Positions 1-11,484 are shown, numbered from the stretch's first letter. The stretch is 64,000 nt of DNA from Alviniconcha marisindica (GCA_018857735.1 JABMCL010001309.1:300001-364000); one strand, 5' to 3'. Program-made: numbers and translations. Notes: generated by a model from the sequence alone, not told the origin.

Positions 1-967
1 TCCTAGCATGTAGATGGTACACCGTGATTAGCCTATTCGAACCTCTCTGGAGAGTTGGTGTAGTACACGTGTACCTGCCCCTTTGCTGTTGAAGACAGTT
101 CATCTGGCTCCTTTGTCCTCTGATCAAAAAGGTCTTCCAGCAGCTACTAGCCTCACTCCTTTCGTCGCCAAGAACGTTTACCATGATCACTTGGCACCTC
201 TCTGGAGAGTTGGAGTAGTACGTAGCTGCACCTTGCTGTTGAAGATAGTTCATCTGGTTCCATTGTCCTCTGATCAAGGTCTTTCAGCAGCTGTCAGCCA
301 ACAACACGTATATCATGATTAGCCTACTTGAACCTCTCTGGAGAGTTGGTGTAGTACACGTGTACCTGCCCCTTTGCTGTTGAAGACAGTTCATCTGATT
401 GCTCCCTGCAGGACCGACGTAAACAACATCTCTCTTTCTTTTATAAGGTGGTTGAGGGGCTGGTACCGGCCACGTCAGCTGAACAGTTCATGAAACCCCT
501 CCCAGCAAACAAAAGACAAATTAGGCCAACAAAATTCCACGATTTCACAGCAGAGAACTTCATAGACAGACAGGCAACACATAATTCTGGACCATTCTTA
601 GTCCCTCGCTCAAACACCGACTGGAACCACCTCAGTGACTGCCAAGTGAAGGCCCCCACTCTTGAGGACTTCAAGCAACGGATGGCCACCAGGCAAAGCA
701 CCATCTGATTTTTGCACGCGCGCACTCCCCTCCCGTCGCATCTATGCCTTCAATATCACATGAAGATCTTTGTCCTCTGATCAAGGTCTTCCAGCGGCTG
801 TCAGCCCAAAAAACACGTGTACCATGATTAGCCTACTCGAACCTCTCTGGAGAGTTGGTGTAGTACACGTGTAGCTGCCCTTTTGCTGTCGAAGATAGTT
901 CCGCTGGTTCCTTTGTCCTCTGATCAAAAAGGTCTTCCAGCGGCCGTCAGCTTCGCTCCTTTCATAG
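1..967 (+). repeat. Minisatellite upstream of BHMT exon, unit about 135-155 bp
   Basis: Landmarks such as GAGAGTTGGTGTAGTACACG recur at about 50, 205, 341 and 850, and TCCTCTGATCAAAAAGGTCT recurs around 117 and 918. The array is split by a LINE fragment at about 408-715. The unit runs into the 3' splice site of the BHMT exon at 968: the copy near 120-190 matches the intron end and the first exon bases (CCAAGAAC). It lies in the intron upstream of that exon. Confidence 0.8.
408..715 (+). mobile_element. LINE (non-LTR retrotransposon) C-terminal fragment
   Basis: An open frame from about 408 to the TGA at 706-708 reads LQDRRKQHLSFFYKVVEGLV and then a stretch containing FIDRQATHNSGPF and DWNHLSD. 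This resembles the extreme C-terminus of animal LINE ORF2 proteins, which often carry a FYKVVEGLVPA-type motif and W-N-x-L shortly before the stop. The fragment is 5'-truncated and sits inside the BHMT minisatellite. No reverse transcriptase domain is present, so it is inactive. The clade is not assigned. Confidence 0.65.
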
Positions 968-1110
968 CCAAGAACACGTTTGATGACGTGCCTTACGCGG
1001 AGGCCTGCCGCCGTCTGGAGGAGGCCGGAGCGGCCGTGGTAGGCCTCAACTGTGCAACGGGGCCATCCACCATGATGCCCATGATGAAGGAAATACGCCA
1101 GGCGTGCAAG
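968..1110 (+). CDS. BHMT: BHMT-like, exon with first zinc cysteine
   Basis: The acceptor is CTTTCATAG at 959-967. The frame enters with two bases completing a codon and reads KNTFDDVPYAEACRRLEEAG, then AAVVGLNCATGPST. C in GLNC is the expected first zinc ligand. The exon ends in codon AAG at 1110. Only this end joins in frame to the next exon, and it requires a GC donor (AAG|GCACGT). The GT five bases further on (1115) would break the PVPYRT frame. Confidence 0.75.
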
Positions 1111-1162
1111 GCACGTAAATGCAATTAATCAGTGTTTTGGTGTCAGTAAGTGAGAGAGAGAG

Positions 1163-1198
<36 letters not shown>

Positions 1199-1503
1199 CT
1201 TGTGTAGGGTGGTGGTGGTGGTGGTGCGTGTGCGTCTGTGTATGTCAGTGTACCTTGTTGCCTTAGCTCCAGATTTGTAGAGTTTTTTGTTGTTGTTGGT
1301 GTGTGTTTTGGTGCCCCACTGTTAAATACAGAAGGTTTCCACGCCTTCTCAGCGCACACCTTTACTTTCAGGGCCCCATTATGTCTCTTCCCGTCCCTTA
1401 CCGAACGTCGGACAAGTGTCGGACCTTCTTCACGATTGTTAACGAAGAGACAGGTAGGTCATATACGTCCTTCTCGCTCTCTTGCCAGGTGGACGGCAAG
1501 GTG

Positions 1504-1534
<31 letters not shown>

Positions 1535-1655
1535 AGTGTGTGTGATGTGCATGTGTGTGTGTGTCAGTGTGTGAGGATGTGTATGTGTGCGGTGTGTAGT
1601 GAGGATGTGTATGTGTGTGTGTGTGAGGATGTGTATGTGTGTGTGTGTGTATGTA

Positions 1656-1720
<65 letters not shown>

Positions 1721-1757
1721 AGGTATGTGCGCGCGTGTTGATTGTATGTGTGAGAGG

Positions 1758-1820
<63 letters not shown>

Positions 1821-1999
1821 ATACTGATGTTATCACTAATATTGTCAAATCGATTATTCATAGTCCTGTGGGGAAACTATTAGTATAAATAATAATTATA
1901 CGTTTTTTGTTGTTGTCTAATATTACCTCGATGTGAACAGACATAAAATATTGATTGACTGATTGTGTGTGAGTGACGGTACATGTGTACGCACGCTGT

Positions 2000-2034
<35 letters not shown>

Positions 2035-2412
2035 TGTGTCTGTGACAGAGAGAGTACGAGCGGTAGACATTGCCAGTACTGACCATACAGGCTTTTTTTT
2101 TTTTTTTTTTTCTCCAAATAAACACGGTCGATTTCAGGGAAGAAAGCTTTTCCAGAGGATCTCCCAGCATTTGCAAGCACTCGGACACAGATCGCCCAGT
2201 TTGCTCGAGAAGCCAAAGCACTGGGCATCCAATATGTCGGCCTTTGCTGCGGCAACGCTTCGCACTACTTGCGGGTTCTAGCGGAAGGATACGGCCGCAA
2301 ACCGGAAGCAAGTCGCTACTCTCCTAACATGAAGGAGCACTACATCCACGGCGACAGCGAACGCCACAGGCGGTATTACTGTGTGGATTGGAAATCTGCT
2401 TCTGAAAAGTAG
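968..2412 (+). CDS. BHMT: Betaine-homocysteine S-methyltransferase-like gene, 3' part (3 exons)
   Basis: Homocysteine S-methyltransferase family enzyme. These zinc enzymes move a methyl group from betaine (or a related donor) to homocysteine to make methionine in the cytosol. The last three exons are visible at 968-1110, 1372-1453 and 2138-2412. Joined in phase they give a TIM-barrel C-terminal half with AGAAVVGLNC (first zinc cysteine), GPIMSLPVPYRT, and GIQYVGLCCGN (the paired zinc cysteines), then a short tail and TAG. The PVPYRT and GLCCG motifs are what identify the family. The 5' exons must lie left of the window. The introns are short and (GT)n-rich. The first visible intron seems to start with GC rather than GT. 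Whether it is strictly betaine-specific cannot be told from this half. Confidence 0.82.
1149..1232 (+). repeat. (GA)n/(GT)n/(GGT)n microsatellite
   Basis: A GA run, then about 17 GT dinucleotides, then GGT triplets, all in the intron between the first two visible BHMT exons. Confidence 0.9.
1372..1453 (+). CDS. BHMT: BHMT-like, penultimate exon
   Basis: The acceptor is TTTACTTTCAG ending at 1371 and the donor is GTAGGT at 1454. It encodes GPIMSLPVPYRTSDKCRTFF and TIVNEET. The PVPYRT segment is characteristic of BHMT-type methyltransferases just before the C-terminal zinc pair. It enters in phase 0 and leaves in phase 1. Confidence 0.82.
1500..1826 (+). repeat. (GT)n-rich microsatellite block
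   Basis: Almost uninterrupted TG dinucleotides with short GAGGATGTG and ATGT interruptions. It starts only about 47 bp after the exon donor and occupies most of the last BHMT intron. Confidence 0.95.
2138..2412 (+). CDS. BHMT: BHMT-like, terminal coding exon with GLCCG zinc motif
   Basis: The acceptor ATTTCAG ends at 2137. Upstream there are a run of about 20 T (2093-2111) and a (GT)n tract. The phase fits the previous exon. It encodes KKAFPEDLPAFASTRTQIAQ, then FAREAKALGIQYVGLCCGNA and ends in WKSASEK before TAG. The two adjacent cysteines in GLCCGN are the remaining zinc ligands. RYSPNMKEHY is like the RYSP/KYSP-DMSKH tail of invertebrate BHMT-like proteins. Confidence 0.85.
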
Positions 2413-2432
2413 AGAAGCACGAATAACGTTGC

Positions 2433-2438
2433 AATAAA
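2433..2438 (+). terminator. Polyadenylation signal AATAAA of BHMT-like gene
   Basis: AATAAA lies 21 bp after the stop codon and a GT/TTT-rich stretch follows. The spacing is short but plausible for a compact 3'UTR. Confidence 0.6.
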
Positions 2439-3354
2439 AGTTTGGATTTATATAGGTAATATCCAATGAGGCGGTCGGAAATTCCTGAGACATTTTAGGT
2501 CACAAATATCAGTCAGAATCATCCCAAACAGGGTCATATGAAGTGAACACCCCCCCCCCCCCCCCCCCCCTCCTAAAAAAAATAGAATTAAAAAAAAAAA
2601 AAAAAATGCAACCAAAAAGTGACTTTTTTCGTTTGTAATCCTGTTAATATCCAAGGAGACGGTCGGAAATTCCTAGGGCATTTTAAACGCCATTTGGGTC
2701 ATAACTTTACTTTTGCTAAACTTGAATTAAATTAATATAAACCGCTGCTGCTAGGACTTTTTTTCTCTCTCTAAAATGTTGCTAGTTTTCAGTTAAATAA
2801 ACTAAAAATGTTGTTAAAGCAGTTGGTTTAAACAAAATTTTATTCATTCATCGTAATCATAAGCTCAACAAATAAGTACAGGAAACACAAAAGCAATATG
2901 CTTATTTGAGTGTTACCTATAGATAAAATGATAATCACACAGACATTTACGATGGCAAGATGGCAAATTGTTGTCAAAACGTCAGAGGCAACAAAACCAA
3001 CAAAGACCAAAATGACAACAACAAAAAAACAAAACAAAAAGCAAAACAATAACAACAAAACGGGAGGAGGGGGTGGGGGTTAAAAAAGCAAATAACTAAC
3101 CGAATGGTCTAGTAATGTTGTCATAATTATTGATCTGAGAGAGAGAGGGAGAGGATTAAAACGTGTACTTCTTCGCTTGTATCATAAACAAATTTTGGCA
3201 GACTTTTACAGATTTACAAGCGGTCGGTTTGGCGCAAAAAGTCGTGGACTATAGCAAATATTTTCTTATTAGTTTCTAAATGTAGCTGGTCGTTTCCAAA
3301 CAGAAGTGTATTGATATTTCTTTCATTCTCATCTAGTTTATTAATGGTTTTATT
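2439..3354. other. Intergenic, no gene seen; local duplication and poly-C/poly-A tracts
   Basis: A segment around GGTCGGAAATTCCT, preceded by TAATATCCAA, occurs at about 2457-2500 and again at 2644-2690. Between the copies are a C run of about 20 and A-rich runs (2550-2607). Further on there is A/C-rich low complexity (2985-3090). No coding potential recognised. Confidence 0.6.
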
Positions 3355-4325
3355 TTAGGATGGTTAAGGGTTCTGTAATAATGTCAACTGTAGCTATCAG
3401 CAATTTGTTATGAATCATATCGGGCCCTGTTGCCTTTGATTTGTCTATTTTTTTATTACACTATGTATGTCAGCGTGCGTAAGAATAATATCAGTAATTT
3501 CAGAGTCAGTGTACTCTACATTTGGAGTATTTTCGTTTGGATTGTCTAAAATCGATTGTTGAATAAAATAATCATTCAATGCGTTGACCTTGTCTTCGCT
3601 GGAAGAATACAAAGTACCATTGAAGAAGATGGGAGGAATGTCGTCGGATATGCCTTTTTTATTCATAAATTGTTTTACCAGTTTCCACCATTCCTTAGTA
3701 CCGAACTGTTTTGGGTCAGATGCCTTTAAATCAAGTTCATTTAAATATTCCAGTTTTCTGTCTCTAATCTTAGTAGTTACTAAGTTTCTATAAGTCCGAT
3801 AAGCTCGCCAGTCTTCGTCTTTATTGCTGGTTTTGCTTTTTTAAACAACCTATATCTCTGTTTTATAGCCCAGCGAATGTCTGCATTTATCCAAGCAGCA
3901 TCTTTAGAGCGAATTGTAACGGTTTTTACAGGCATGCAATTGCAGGCGGCTTCGAAAAATATAGTATTAAAATGTTCAGCACAGTCGTCAATGGATCCAT
4001 TTTGCATAGCATCGGCCCAGTCTATACGAGACAGCATGTTGCAGAATTTAATGGCATCTAATTTGTCATAATTGTATAATGTTCTTTTGAAACTATAATT
4101 AGTATTGGTGTTATTGATCACTGTTGCACATGGCACACAGTGGTCACTACATATTTCCGGCAAAACCTCTATACTTTTGATAACTTGTGGCGTCTGGGTT
4201 ATAATAAGATCAATACATGTACTACTTGTCGGAGTTATTCTAGTGTCAGAATTAGTAAGCTGGTGCAACTGAAACATGTGGAGTATATCAACTAAGTGCT
4301 TGCTTGGGAAGTTAAAGTCGGAGCC
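3355..4325 (-). mobile_element. Decayed LINE: endonuclease end and start of reverse transcriptase
   Basis: Reading the minus strand from 4325 down: GSDFNFPSKHL (the GDFN-type endonuclease motif), then TSSTCIDLIIT and EICSDHCVPC (the SDH motif typical of APE-type endonucleases). A linker follows, then broken frames with KSKATGPDMIHNKLL near 3400-3440, which is the N-terminal signature of LINE reverse transcriptases. Stops and frameshifts are frequent, so the copy is dead. It is truncated at both ends. Clade not assigned. Confidence 0.75.
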
Positions 4326-4558
4326 TACAGCTTACAATACAAGGCATATCCTGAAACACTGCACAATAATGGGACACAAATGTTCACAATATGATATCTT
4401 TCAGTGTTTTACTTTACAGTGTTATTAACACTGGATTACCTGGATTGAGTGTTCTTGCATGTCCTTAGCGCTTGTGTGTGCGGTACGATGATTTAACGGT
4501 GTGCTTGGGTTCGGTTGTGCTTACGTTTGTGTATGTACGTTTGTACGTACGTACGTAC

Positions 4559-4631
<73 letters not shown>

Positions 4632-4766
4632 CGTGTGTGTGCATGAGAGAGAGAGAAAGACGGAAAGAAACAAGGAAAGAAAGAGAGAGAGAGAGACAAA
4701 GAGACAGAAAGTATATGTGTGTGCGCGTATGTTTGTTTGCTTGTGTGCGCGCGCGTGCGTGTGTGC

Positions 4767-4824
<58 letters not shown>

Positions 4825-4882
4825 CTGTGCAAGTGCGCGCGAGTGTGTGTGTGTGTATGTGTGTGTGTGTGTGTGTGTGGAT
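4559..4882 (+). repeat. (GT)n microsatellite with (GA)n core
   Basis: Two long GT tracts (about 4561-4650 and 4764-4882) flank a GA/GAAA-rich segment. The open frames through it are only dinucleotide translation. Confidence 0.95.
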
Positions 4883-6372
4883 GTTCAGTGTTCTGCGAAC
4901 ATTTCTGACTATTGTAGGTAATGTAAAGTCATACACTACTAGCAAGTCTACTTTTGCATCGCCGTAGCGGTCGGTCGCTATCTCGGCAACAACATGGGAC
5001 TACTGTATGCAACATACGTTTTCTGTTTTACAAACGCCTGGCAGTAGACCATTACGATTTTACCAATGCCGTCAGGAGGTCAGCATACACGTAAGTGCGT
5101 GATCTCTAGCAAGACTTCAGCATTTGGGGCTTCTGACGCTTAACAGTGAAAATCAACCGCTGCTTTCAGAACTAAAAAAACACCTGAATATTACAAACAC
5201 GTAACGGTCACCAGTGCTCAAGCTATTCTGTGGTAACAGGCTCTCACCTGTAAGATTCTGCAAGAACATTGTCCATTGCTACAATATACACGGTGCCTAT
5301 GCACAAATACGTTATTGACAATCAGTCACAAAAATTAATAAACCAATCAGGAGTACAATATTATTACACAAATTGACATCTGCGAACCAAGGAAAACACT
5401 GGAGGTTGATGCATTACGACTTGGACACTGTATTCTCTGCCTTTCAGTGAGAGCGCATTACAAGACTGAGCATCATCGGCAAAACAAACGCAACGACTAT
5501 ACGCTCTCTATAAGACCATAGCGTTTAGGGCACCAGACATGTGATAGTAAACAGCAGTTCACTACCTGGAAATGGAGGAAGAAAAATGAATATACTGGAA
5601 TATAAACAAAGTTTTCAGGCTCTCAGCAATAAGGTTCGATAAGAACTCTTCCACTATTACAATCAAACGAACACGTAAACACATCAGTGGCATGACATAA
5701 AAATTTGCATACTGTGTGTTCATGTCAAAATAAATATGCGTTCGTTTGAACCTTTTTGTGTTTACATAAAAAGCGGCAATCAATCACTACGTAAACTAAC
5801 CGTGATCCAGAATTCCAATAATTATAATGACACAAAACGGCATTTCCAAAAAGCGTGACTGATCTTCTCTCCATGAGGGTACACAGAGGTACTGAGCTTT
5901 GAACACACCAAGGTCTGTGATGTTGCAGTGACAGCTCATTGCCCAGACTGTGCCAGTACCTTTACGTCAGACGTCACGACAGACCAGCACGACACGCACG
6001 TAAATATGCGATCTCTACTCGTGCATTGTGAGCCTCGTGCAAACGTCCCGCGTCTTCAGTGTGACACACACATGTACATTCTAGCCATAAACGACGTAGG
6101 CCTTTAGGCCTAGGCACACGTATTTTTACCATTGGTAACAGTTCCCCAATGACGATTCAATCTCAACGACAATGAACATGACCATGCAGTTTGGTGTGTA
6201 TGCACAAAAGTATGTATGCATGTACTATAGCAGAAAGCTGTCTTCCAATGCCAGGTTGGCCGGGAAGGCCAGGGAGGCAAAATAACAGAGGCATTAAGCA
6301 TTGCATGTTAAAGCAGTTGTAGGTGTTAACACTTTTCTCCTTTTTGTTTGTTTCATCAAGTGTTTTGAATGA
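4883..6372. other. Intergenic, nothing recognised
   Basis: About 1.5 kb of unique-looking, AT-balanced sequence without a long open frame, recognisable domain or obvious repeat. Confidence 0.5.
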
Positions 6373-6670
6373 TATACAGAGTCTGTATAAATCAAGGCTG
6401 TCTGCCTGGACTGTGGTGGGTAATACAGAAGTGGGGCAATGACGTAAAACATGTCAGTTTTACGTCATTGATCCAACAATATAAACGCAAGACTCATGGC
6501 TTTCGCACCTTCTCTTGTTTTGGACCCTACATTTGGAATTCACTCCCACAAGACCTTAGACATTGCTCAACTCTGTCATCTTTTAAAGCCAAACTGAAAA
6601 CGTCCCTCTTCTCACAGTATTTTCATCCCAGCTAATACCATTATCAGTACCCAGTTTCTGCTACAGTCAT

Positions 6671-6705
<35 letters not shown>

Positions 6706-6941
6706 CCGTATAATACTTTATGTAAACTGTTTTGGTAGGACTGTGCTCTACATGTGTATAGAATATCATATTTAGGTTAATATGTATCGTGTGAGAGCTC
6801 AGGGCGTTGATAAGCGCATGATAAATGTACATTATTATTATCATTTAGACATAGTCTGTATAAATCATAAAGGCTGTCAGGACTGTGTGCTCTGAGGTAA
6901 TATGGAAGTGGGGCAATGGCGTAAAATGTGTCAGTTAATGC
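6373..6941 (+). mobile_element. LINE 3'-end fragment flanked by long direct repeats
   Basis: About 6459-6634 encodes KRKTHGFRTFSCFGPYIWNS and LPQDLRHCSTLSSFKAKLKT, the W-N-S-L-P...L..FK..L-K C-terminus common to CR1/jockey-like LINEs. It is followed by a 3'UTR with (GT)n and a tail ending in ATTATTATCA (about 6842). The flanks, 6373-6458 and 6851-6941, are imperfect copies of each other (AGTCTGTATAAATCA...GGCAATGrCGTAAAA). They could be a very long target duplication or a pre-existing tandem repeat. A reverse-oriented copy of the 3' end lies at 49025-49262. Confidence 0.7.
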
Positions 6942-6974
6942 GGTACTGTGTACTTCTAGCTCAAACCGAATCAC

Positions 6975-7100
6975 ATGCGAGCGCAGTGAGACTGCTCAAG
7001 GGCAGAGAATAGTGCTATATAAAAGCGATCAACAACAACATACACCCCCACATGGGTAGGCACTGTAAAAGTGTACCATTATTATTATTATTATTATTAT
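6975..7100 (+). repeat. SINE/LINE 3'-tail module ending in (ATT)n
   Basis: A segment GAGCGCAGTGAGACTGCTCA...GTGCTATATAAAAGCGATCA matches the tails at 11867-11940, 18364-18425 and (reverse) 41053-41105. It looks like a 3'-end module shared by several retroposons here. Confidence 0.6.
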
Positions 7101-7206
7101 AAGAAATGAAGTCAGTTAGCTTTCAGTTGGTAGACTACCAACAGGAGCACGAGGCGGATGTGCGTGTGTAAAGGGGTGTGACGTAAAGAAGAGATGACGC
7201 AGACAA

Positions 7207-7565
<359 letters not shown>

Positions 7566-7570
7566 CGCTG

Positions 7571-7930
7571 TCATTTCATGCGGTGATCAAGCTTTCTCTG
7601 CGCTTGATCGCAAAAAAATATGAATTTTGATAAGTTTACGAGTGTGTTGACGTTGGCTGAACAAAGGATTTGTACATATTGCTCCTTCTGTGAGCCAGTT
7701 CGTGCTGTTGTTTCAAAAGAACATTTTGTTCTCAAGTCTGTGTATGCTGGGCATTGAAACAACATATGGCACTCATCTTCGGTCGACGTAGTACAAAAAG
7801 GACAATTACGTAGGCCGAAAGCAGCAGAAAAGCGCAGTCGGTGACAATTTATCCATGACACGCCAAACCTAAATCGCGCAAGGGCAGTTTTATATATTCT
7901 GCTTTGCATATGTTGCCGGGTTATGATGCA
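7571..7930 (-). mobile_element. LINE ORF2 C-terminus, the 3' part of the interrupted LINE
   Basis: The minus-strand frame reads YKTALARFRFGVSWINCHRL, then NCPFC and DECHMLFQCPAYTDLR, and stops at 7571. This C-P-F-C...H-x-L-F-x-C-P-x-Y zinc-knuckle-like end is the usual C-terminus of a class of animal LINE ORF2 proteins. The preceding part of the same protein resumes only at about 9255, so this piece is separated from its N-terminal part by about 1.3 kb of unrelated DNA. Confidence 0.75.
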
Positions 7931-9254
7931 TGTATATGTTTATGCCCCTGGCGGGTTCGTGGGGGAAAAACATGAGGCGCAGCAAGGGGAACCCTGGCTG
8001 TTTATTTCAAGTACAGTAGTACAGTAGTATTGGCAGACAGATGTGTAACAGTAGCATTTGTAGCCCTGTCCAGAAAGAAAAAGAAAACATTTTTATAAGA
8101 ACTTGCTAACAGGAATTATATCAGCATTATTAAAAAAAGCAGGAATTCTAACTTCTTAGAAAACCACCCAGACAAACACTGGGAACAGAAAAAGGCGATA
8201 TGCACTTTTAGCCCCGTCGGTTCGCTGTCCTCAAATGGCTTGAGGATGCGTGTACTTGTGTACATAGCACGGAATGAACTGATAGGTGGATATGCCGGCG
8301 TAGTGTATACGTTAAGTTTATTCCGTCCACACACACACACACACACACACATTCTCATACCATTTGAGGACCGCAAACCGACGGGGCTAAAAGTGGATAT
8401 TGCCCAGAAAAATATATAACACAAGGTAACTGATAAAAAAACAATCCTGGTCAATGCCCGCAGCACTCTTAGCATTACAAAGAGTAATGCTGACCATAAC
8501 ATATTCCAAAATATGACAGCAGACAAAAAGTCACAAACCTTACTTCACGGCTGCATAAACCATGATTATAACACTTTAACAGCTAAGGAAATGAAATGAC
8601 AAAATAATAGAATAAGTACATAGAACAAAATAAGCGAAGGAGTCATGAAATTAAACCTGTCAAATACCATAGGGAAAATATCAGTATTACATTAAGAAAA
8701 ATGTGTAGATTCACATACCTTCTCAGTTTGACAAAGGCTCCTTCTTCTTCCAGATAAATAACTTCTGTAACTGACCACTAAACCTGTTGCCAGATCATAT
8801 ATATAGTGAGCTGTGAGCTCAGAACTTCTAGAGCCCACTAAACATGAAACGCATTCTTTTCTCTTGTTGCACTTGCAACAAGAAAACAAACTCCGAATTT
8901 GTTAAAAATCCTATACTATACATGGGACAGAACTCTGTCACCATAACTTTGTACGACACCAAACATTATAATTTCTACCTTAATTACCAGATTCATCTAC
9001 TCCTTTTTAAGACAATATTCATCATTAGTTACTGCACTAATAATAAAAAACAACATCCAGATTCTAGTGAGAAAATCCAATAAAATAGCATATTAAATAC
9101 AGTCAATAATCAACTCTATTCTTGACTAAACATAATTAAATTGATACTAAGCCTGTGAATGTCTAAGCATCATGTTTACTTCAAGACAGTATCAAATATA
9201 ATCCCCACAAATTGTGACAAAACATTCACACACTGAAAATACCACTCTGCCACA
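7931..9254. other. Insertion splitting the LINE (about 1.3 kb)
   Basis: No coding sequence is recognised between the two LINE parts. It contains the MITE at 8194-8404 and AT-rich unique sequence. The exact ends and any target duplication could not be fixed by eye. Confidence 0.5.
8194..8404 (+). mobile_element. MITE (copy 1), 211 bp, 8-bp TSD CAGAAAAA
   Basis: The ends are inverted repeats of about 44 bp: left GGCGATATGCACTTTTAGCC..., right the reverse complement beginning GGCAATATCCACTTTTAGCC. It is flanked by perfect direct repeats CAGAAAAA at 8186-8193 and 8405-8412. It has no coding capacity. The interior carries (AC)n. A full-length relative in the opposite orientation is at 44567-44837. 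The 8-bp TSD points to an hAT, P or Merlin-type transposase in trans; the superfamily is not resolved. Confidence 0.9.
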
Positions 9255-11345
9255 CATACACCCTAGATATCTTTCACACTGAAGTGTGCTCTTAAAACAA
9301 TGATAAAGATCGAAGCGTTCAGTACAACGCTAATAGAAGCAATCTTTAAGACGTTCTTTAAATACATGCAAAAACCCTCTTTCCTCACCAACTTCTCCAT
9401 ACATACCTAAATCCGTTGACACACAACAGGCGTTTAACATGGTAAACCCAAGTTTTTGCTTTGCTATTTCTTTCTTGTAGTCCATATAACATATCGTATG
9501 CTTTTCTGGAATAACGACATAAAGGCTGTCGTCGTAGTCGGAACCAATATTGCAGACAACGAGCTGCAGCCTGAATATACAGTGGGAATCTTCCCAATTT
9601 TCCGTACACCAAATCGTTGGGTGCGTGTGGCGGTACATTCAAAAACAACTTACAGGCTTGTATGTGGACCTTTTCTATTGACTCACGGGCCTTAATTCCC
9701 CACAGTTCAGAGCCATAGAGCAGGGAGGGCACGATCTGTGCGTCAAAAGTTTGAAAAATAGGCTTGGCGAAGAGCAACCCAGCTTTCTTAATGTTTTTAT
9801 AATCTCAAATGTACCGCGTCTTGCGCGAGTAAGCTGCTCTCCGTTTGTAGCAACATCAAAACTGAGTTTTGTTGAGAAAATAAACCCCAAATATTTGTAG
9901 GAGTTCACAACTTCTAAACGCTGATTACCAAACACCCATTGCTCTTTGACAGACAGATGGCCTCCCTTTCGAAAGATCATCCACTTTTGTCTTACTCAGA
10001 TTTACATTCAGGTGAAGTCTTTGCGTACAGTCATGCAACACATTCAGCTGATTTTGAAGACCTGCAATGGTGGCTGACATAAGGATAACGTCATCAGCAA
10101 ACAACATAATAAAAATTTCAATGTCGTTTGGAGAAAACTGAACACCGTGCTCTCCGCTTGAAGTAATGTCATGGGCCAGCTCATTTACAAATAAAGAGAA
10201 TAAGGTAGGACTTAATAAGCACCCTTGCTTGAGACCCTGCAGGCAAAGTACTCTGTGCAGCTACTGTCATATCTGACACAAGCCTTAATAGTACTATACA
10301 TGCTTTTCAAGATCCTAATCATTCTTCCTTTCACTCCAGCTCTTAACAGAATATTCCACAGTATAGGATGTTGGACTGTATCGAACGCTTTGCTAAAGTC
10401 TACATAGGCAACATAGAATTTACCATTCCGTAACATACTTTTCAATACAAGCGTACAGTGTAAAGATGTGGTCTGTTGTAGAATAAGTCTTTCTGAAACC
10501 AGCCTGAGCATCGGATAAGACATCATTTGAGTCAGTCCACCCAGTCAAACGCTTGTTTAATATAAACGTGAGGACTTTGCCTAACACACTAAGCAATGAA
10601 ATTCTCTATAGTTGTCCATATCATTGGGGTCGCCTTTTTTATGCAGAGGTACTATAATGGCGTTTGTCCACTCAATTGGGAACGAACCTTCTTTAAAAAG
10701 CTTATCAAAATATTTGACAAGAAATGAACTATGGAATCTTCTGCAGCTTTCAAAACCTCACCAGTAATGCCATCAGGCCCGGCAGCCTTTCCGTTTTTTA
10801 GATGTCTTATAGCTGCTTTGACTTCTTCTGCTGTGATATCTGCATCTAGAATTTCGCCAAAAACATCATCAGTCACTTCACTATCTTGCTGCGGCTGAGC
10901 ACCAGTCACTCCTGCATTCAATACTTTCTCAAAATGGTCACGCCAGTCTGTACCACTGATGTCATTTGTGACAGCTTTCCTACCACGGTGCTTCCGTATT
11001 TCTTTCCAGAAGGCTTGGGAGACATTTACAGTGATAACTAGGGAGTTAACTTGACTAGATCTGAAATCGCGTTTCTTGGCTTCAATAAATTGTTTGTATT
11101 CCTTCCTAGAGCAGTTATAGGCCAGCTTATCGCACTGTTCACCAGTTTTTCGAAAACGAGCAAGACGTTTTCTTAGCGATTTCTTTTTCTCACGGCATTC
11201 TCTATCAAACCAAACGCTACCGCCCTGTCGTGTATTGCCCACTGTTTGTTTTTTCCTCATGCATGCACTTGCATACATAAGACAGTCGGTGAGTTCACCA
11301 AGGGCTTTGTCAATACACTTGTCAATCTCCTCTGTAGCATGCACA
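9255..11345 (-). mobile_element. LINE ORF2: reverse transcriptase region, frameshifted
   Basis: From 11344 downwards: a linker with WFDRECREKKKSLRKRLARF, then HLKNGKAAGPDGITGEVLK (RT start), YVDFSKAFDTVQHPILWNIL (RT motif A), MLFADDVILMS (F-A-D-D catalytic motif C) and YKYLGFIFSTKLSF. The C-terminal domain follows, to about 9255 (FKSTLQCERYL), and continues at 7930-7571 after an insertion. Several frameshifts and stops make it defective. It is 5'-truncated at a (TC)n tract at about 11350, so the endonuclease is missing. The family is a jockey/CR1/I-like non-LTR element; clade not assigned. Confidence 0.85.
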
Positions 11346-11412
11346 ATTTTTTCTTCGAGAGAAAGAGAGAGAGAGAGAGGTGTGTGTTAATGTGAATGCG
11401 TGTGTGTGTGTG

Positions 11413-11484
<72 letters not shown>

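Noticed and set aside
1111..1120. GT donor at 1115 for the first BHMT exon
   Set aside because: It gives the wrong phase for the next exon (loses PVPYRT). The GC donor at 1111 keeps the frame.
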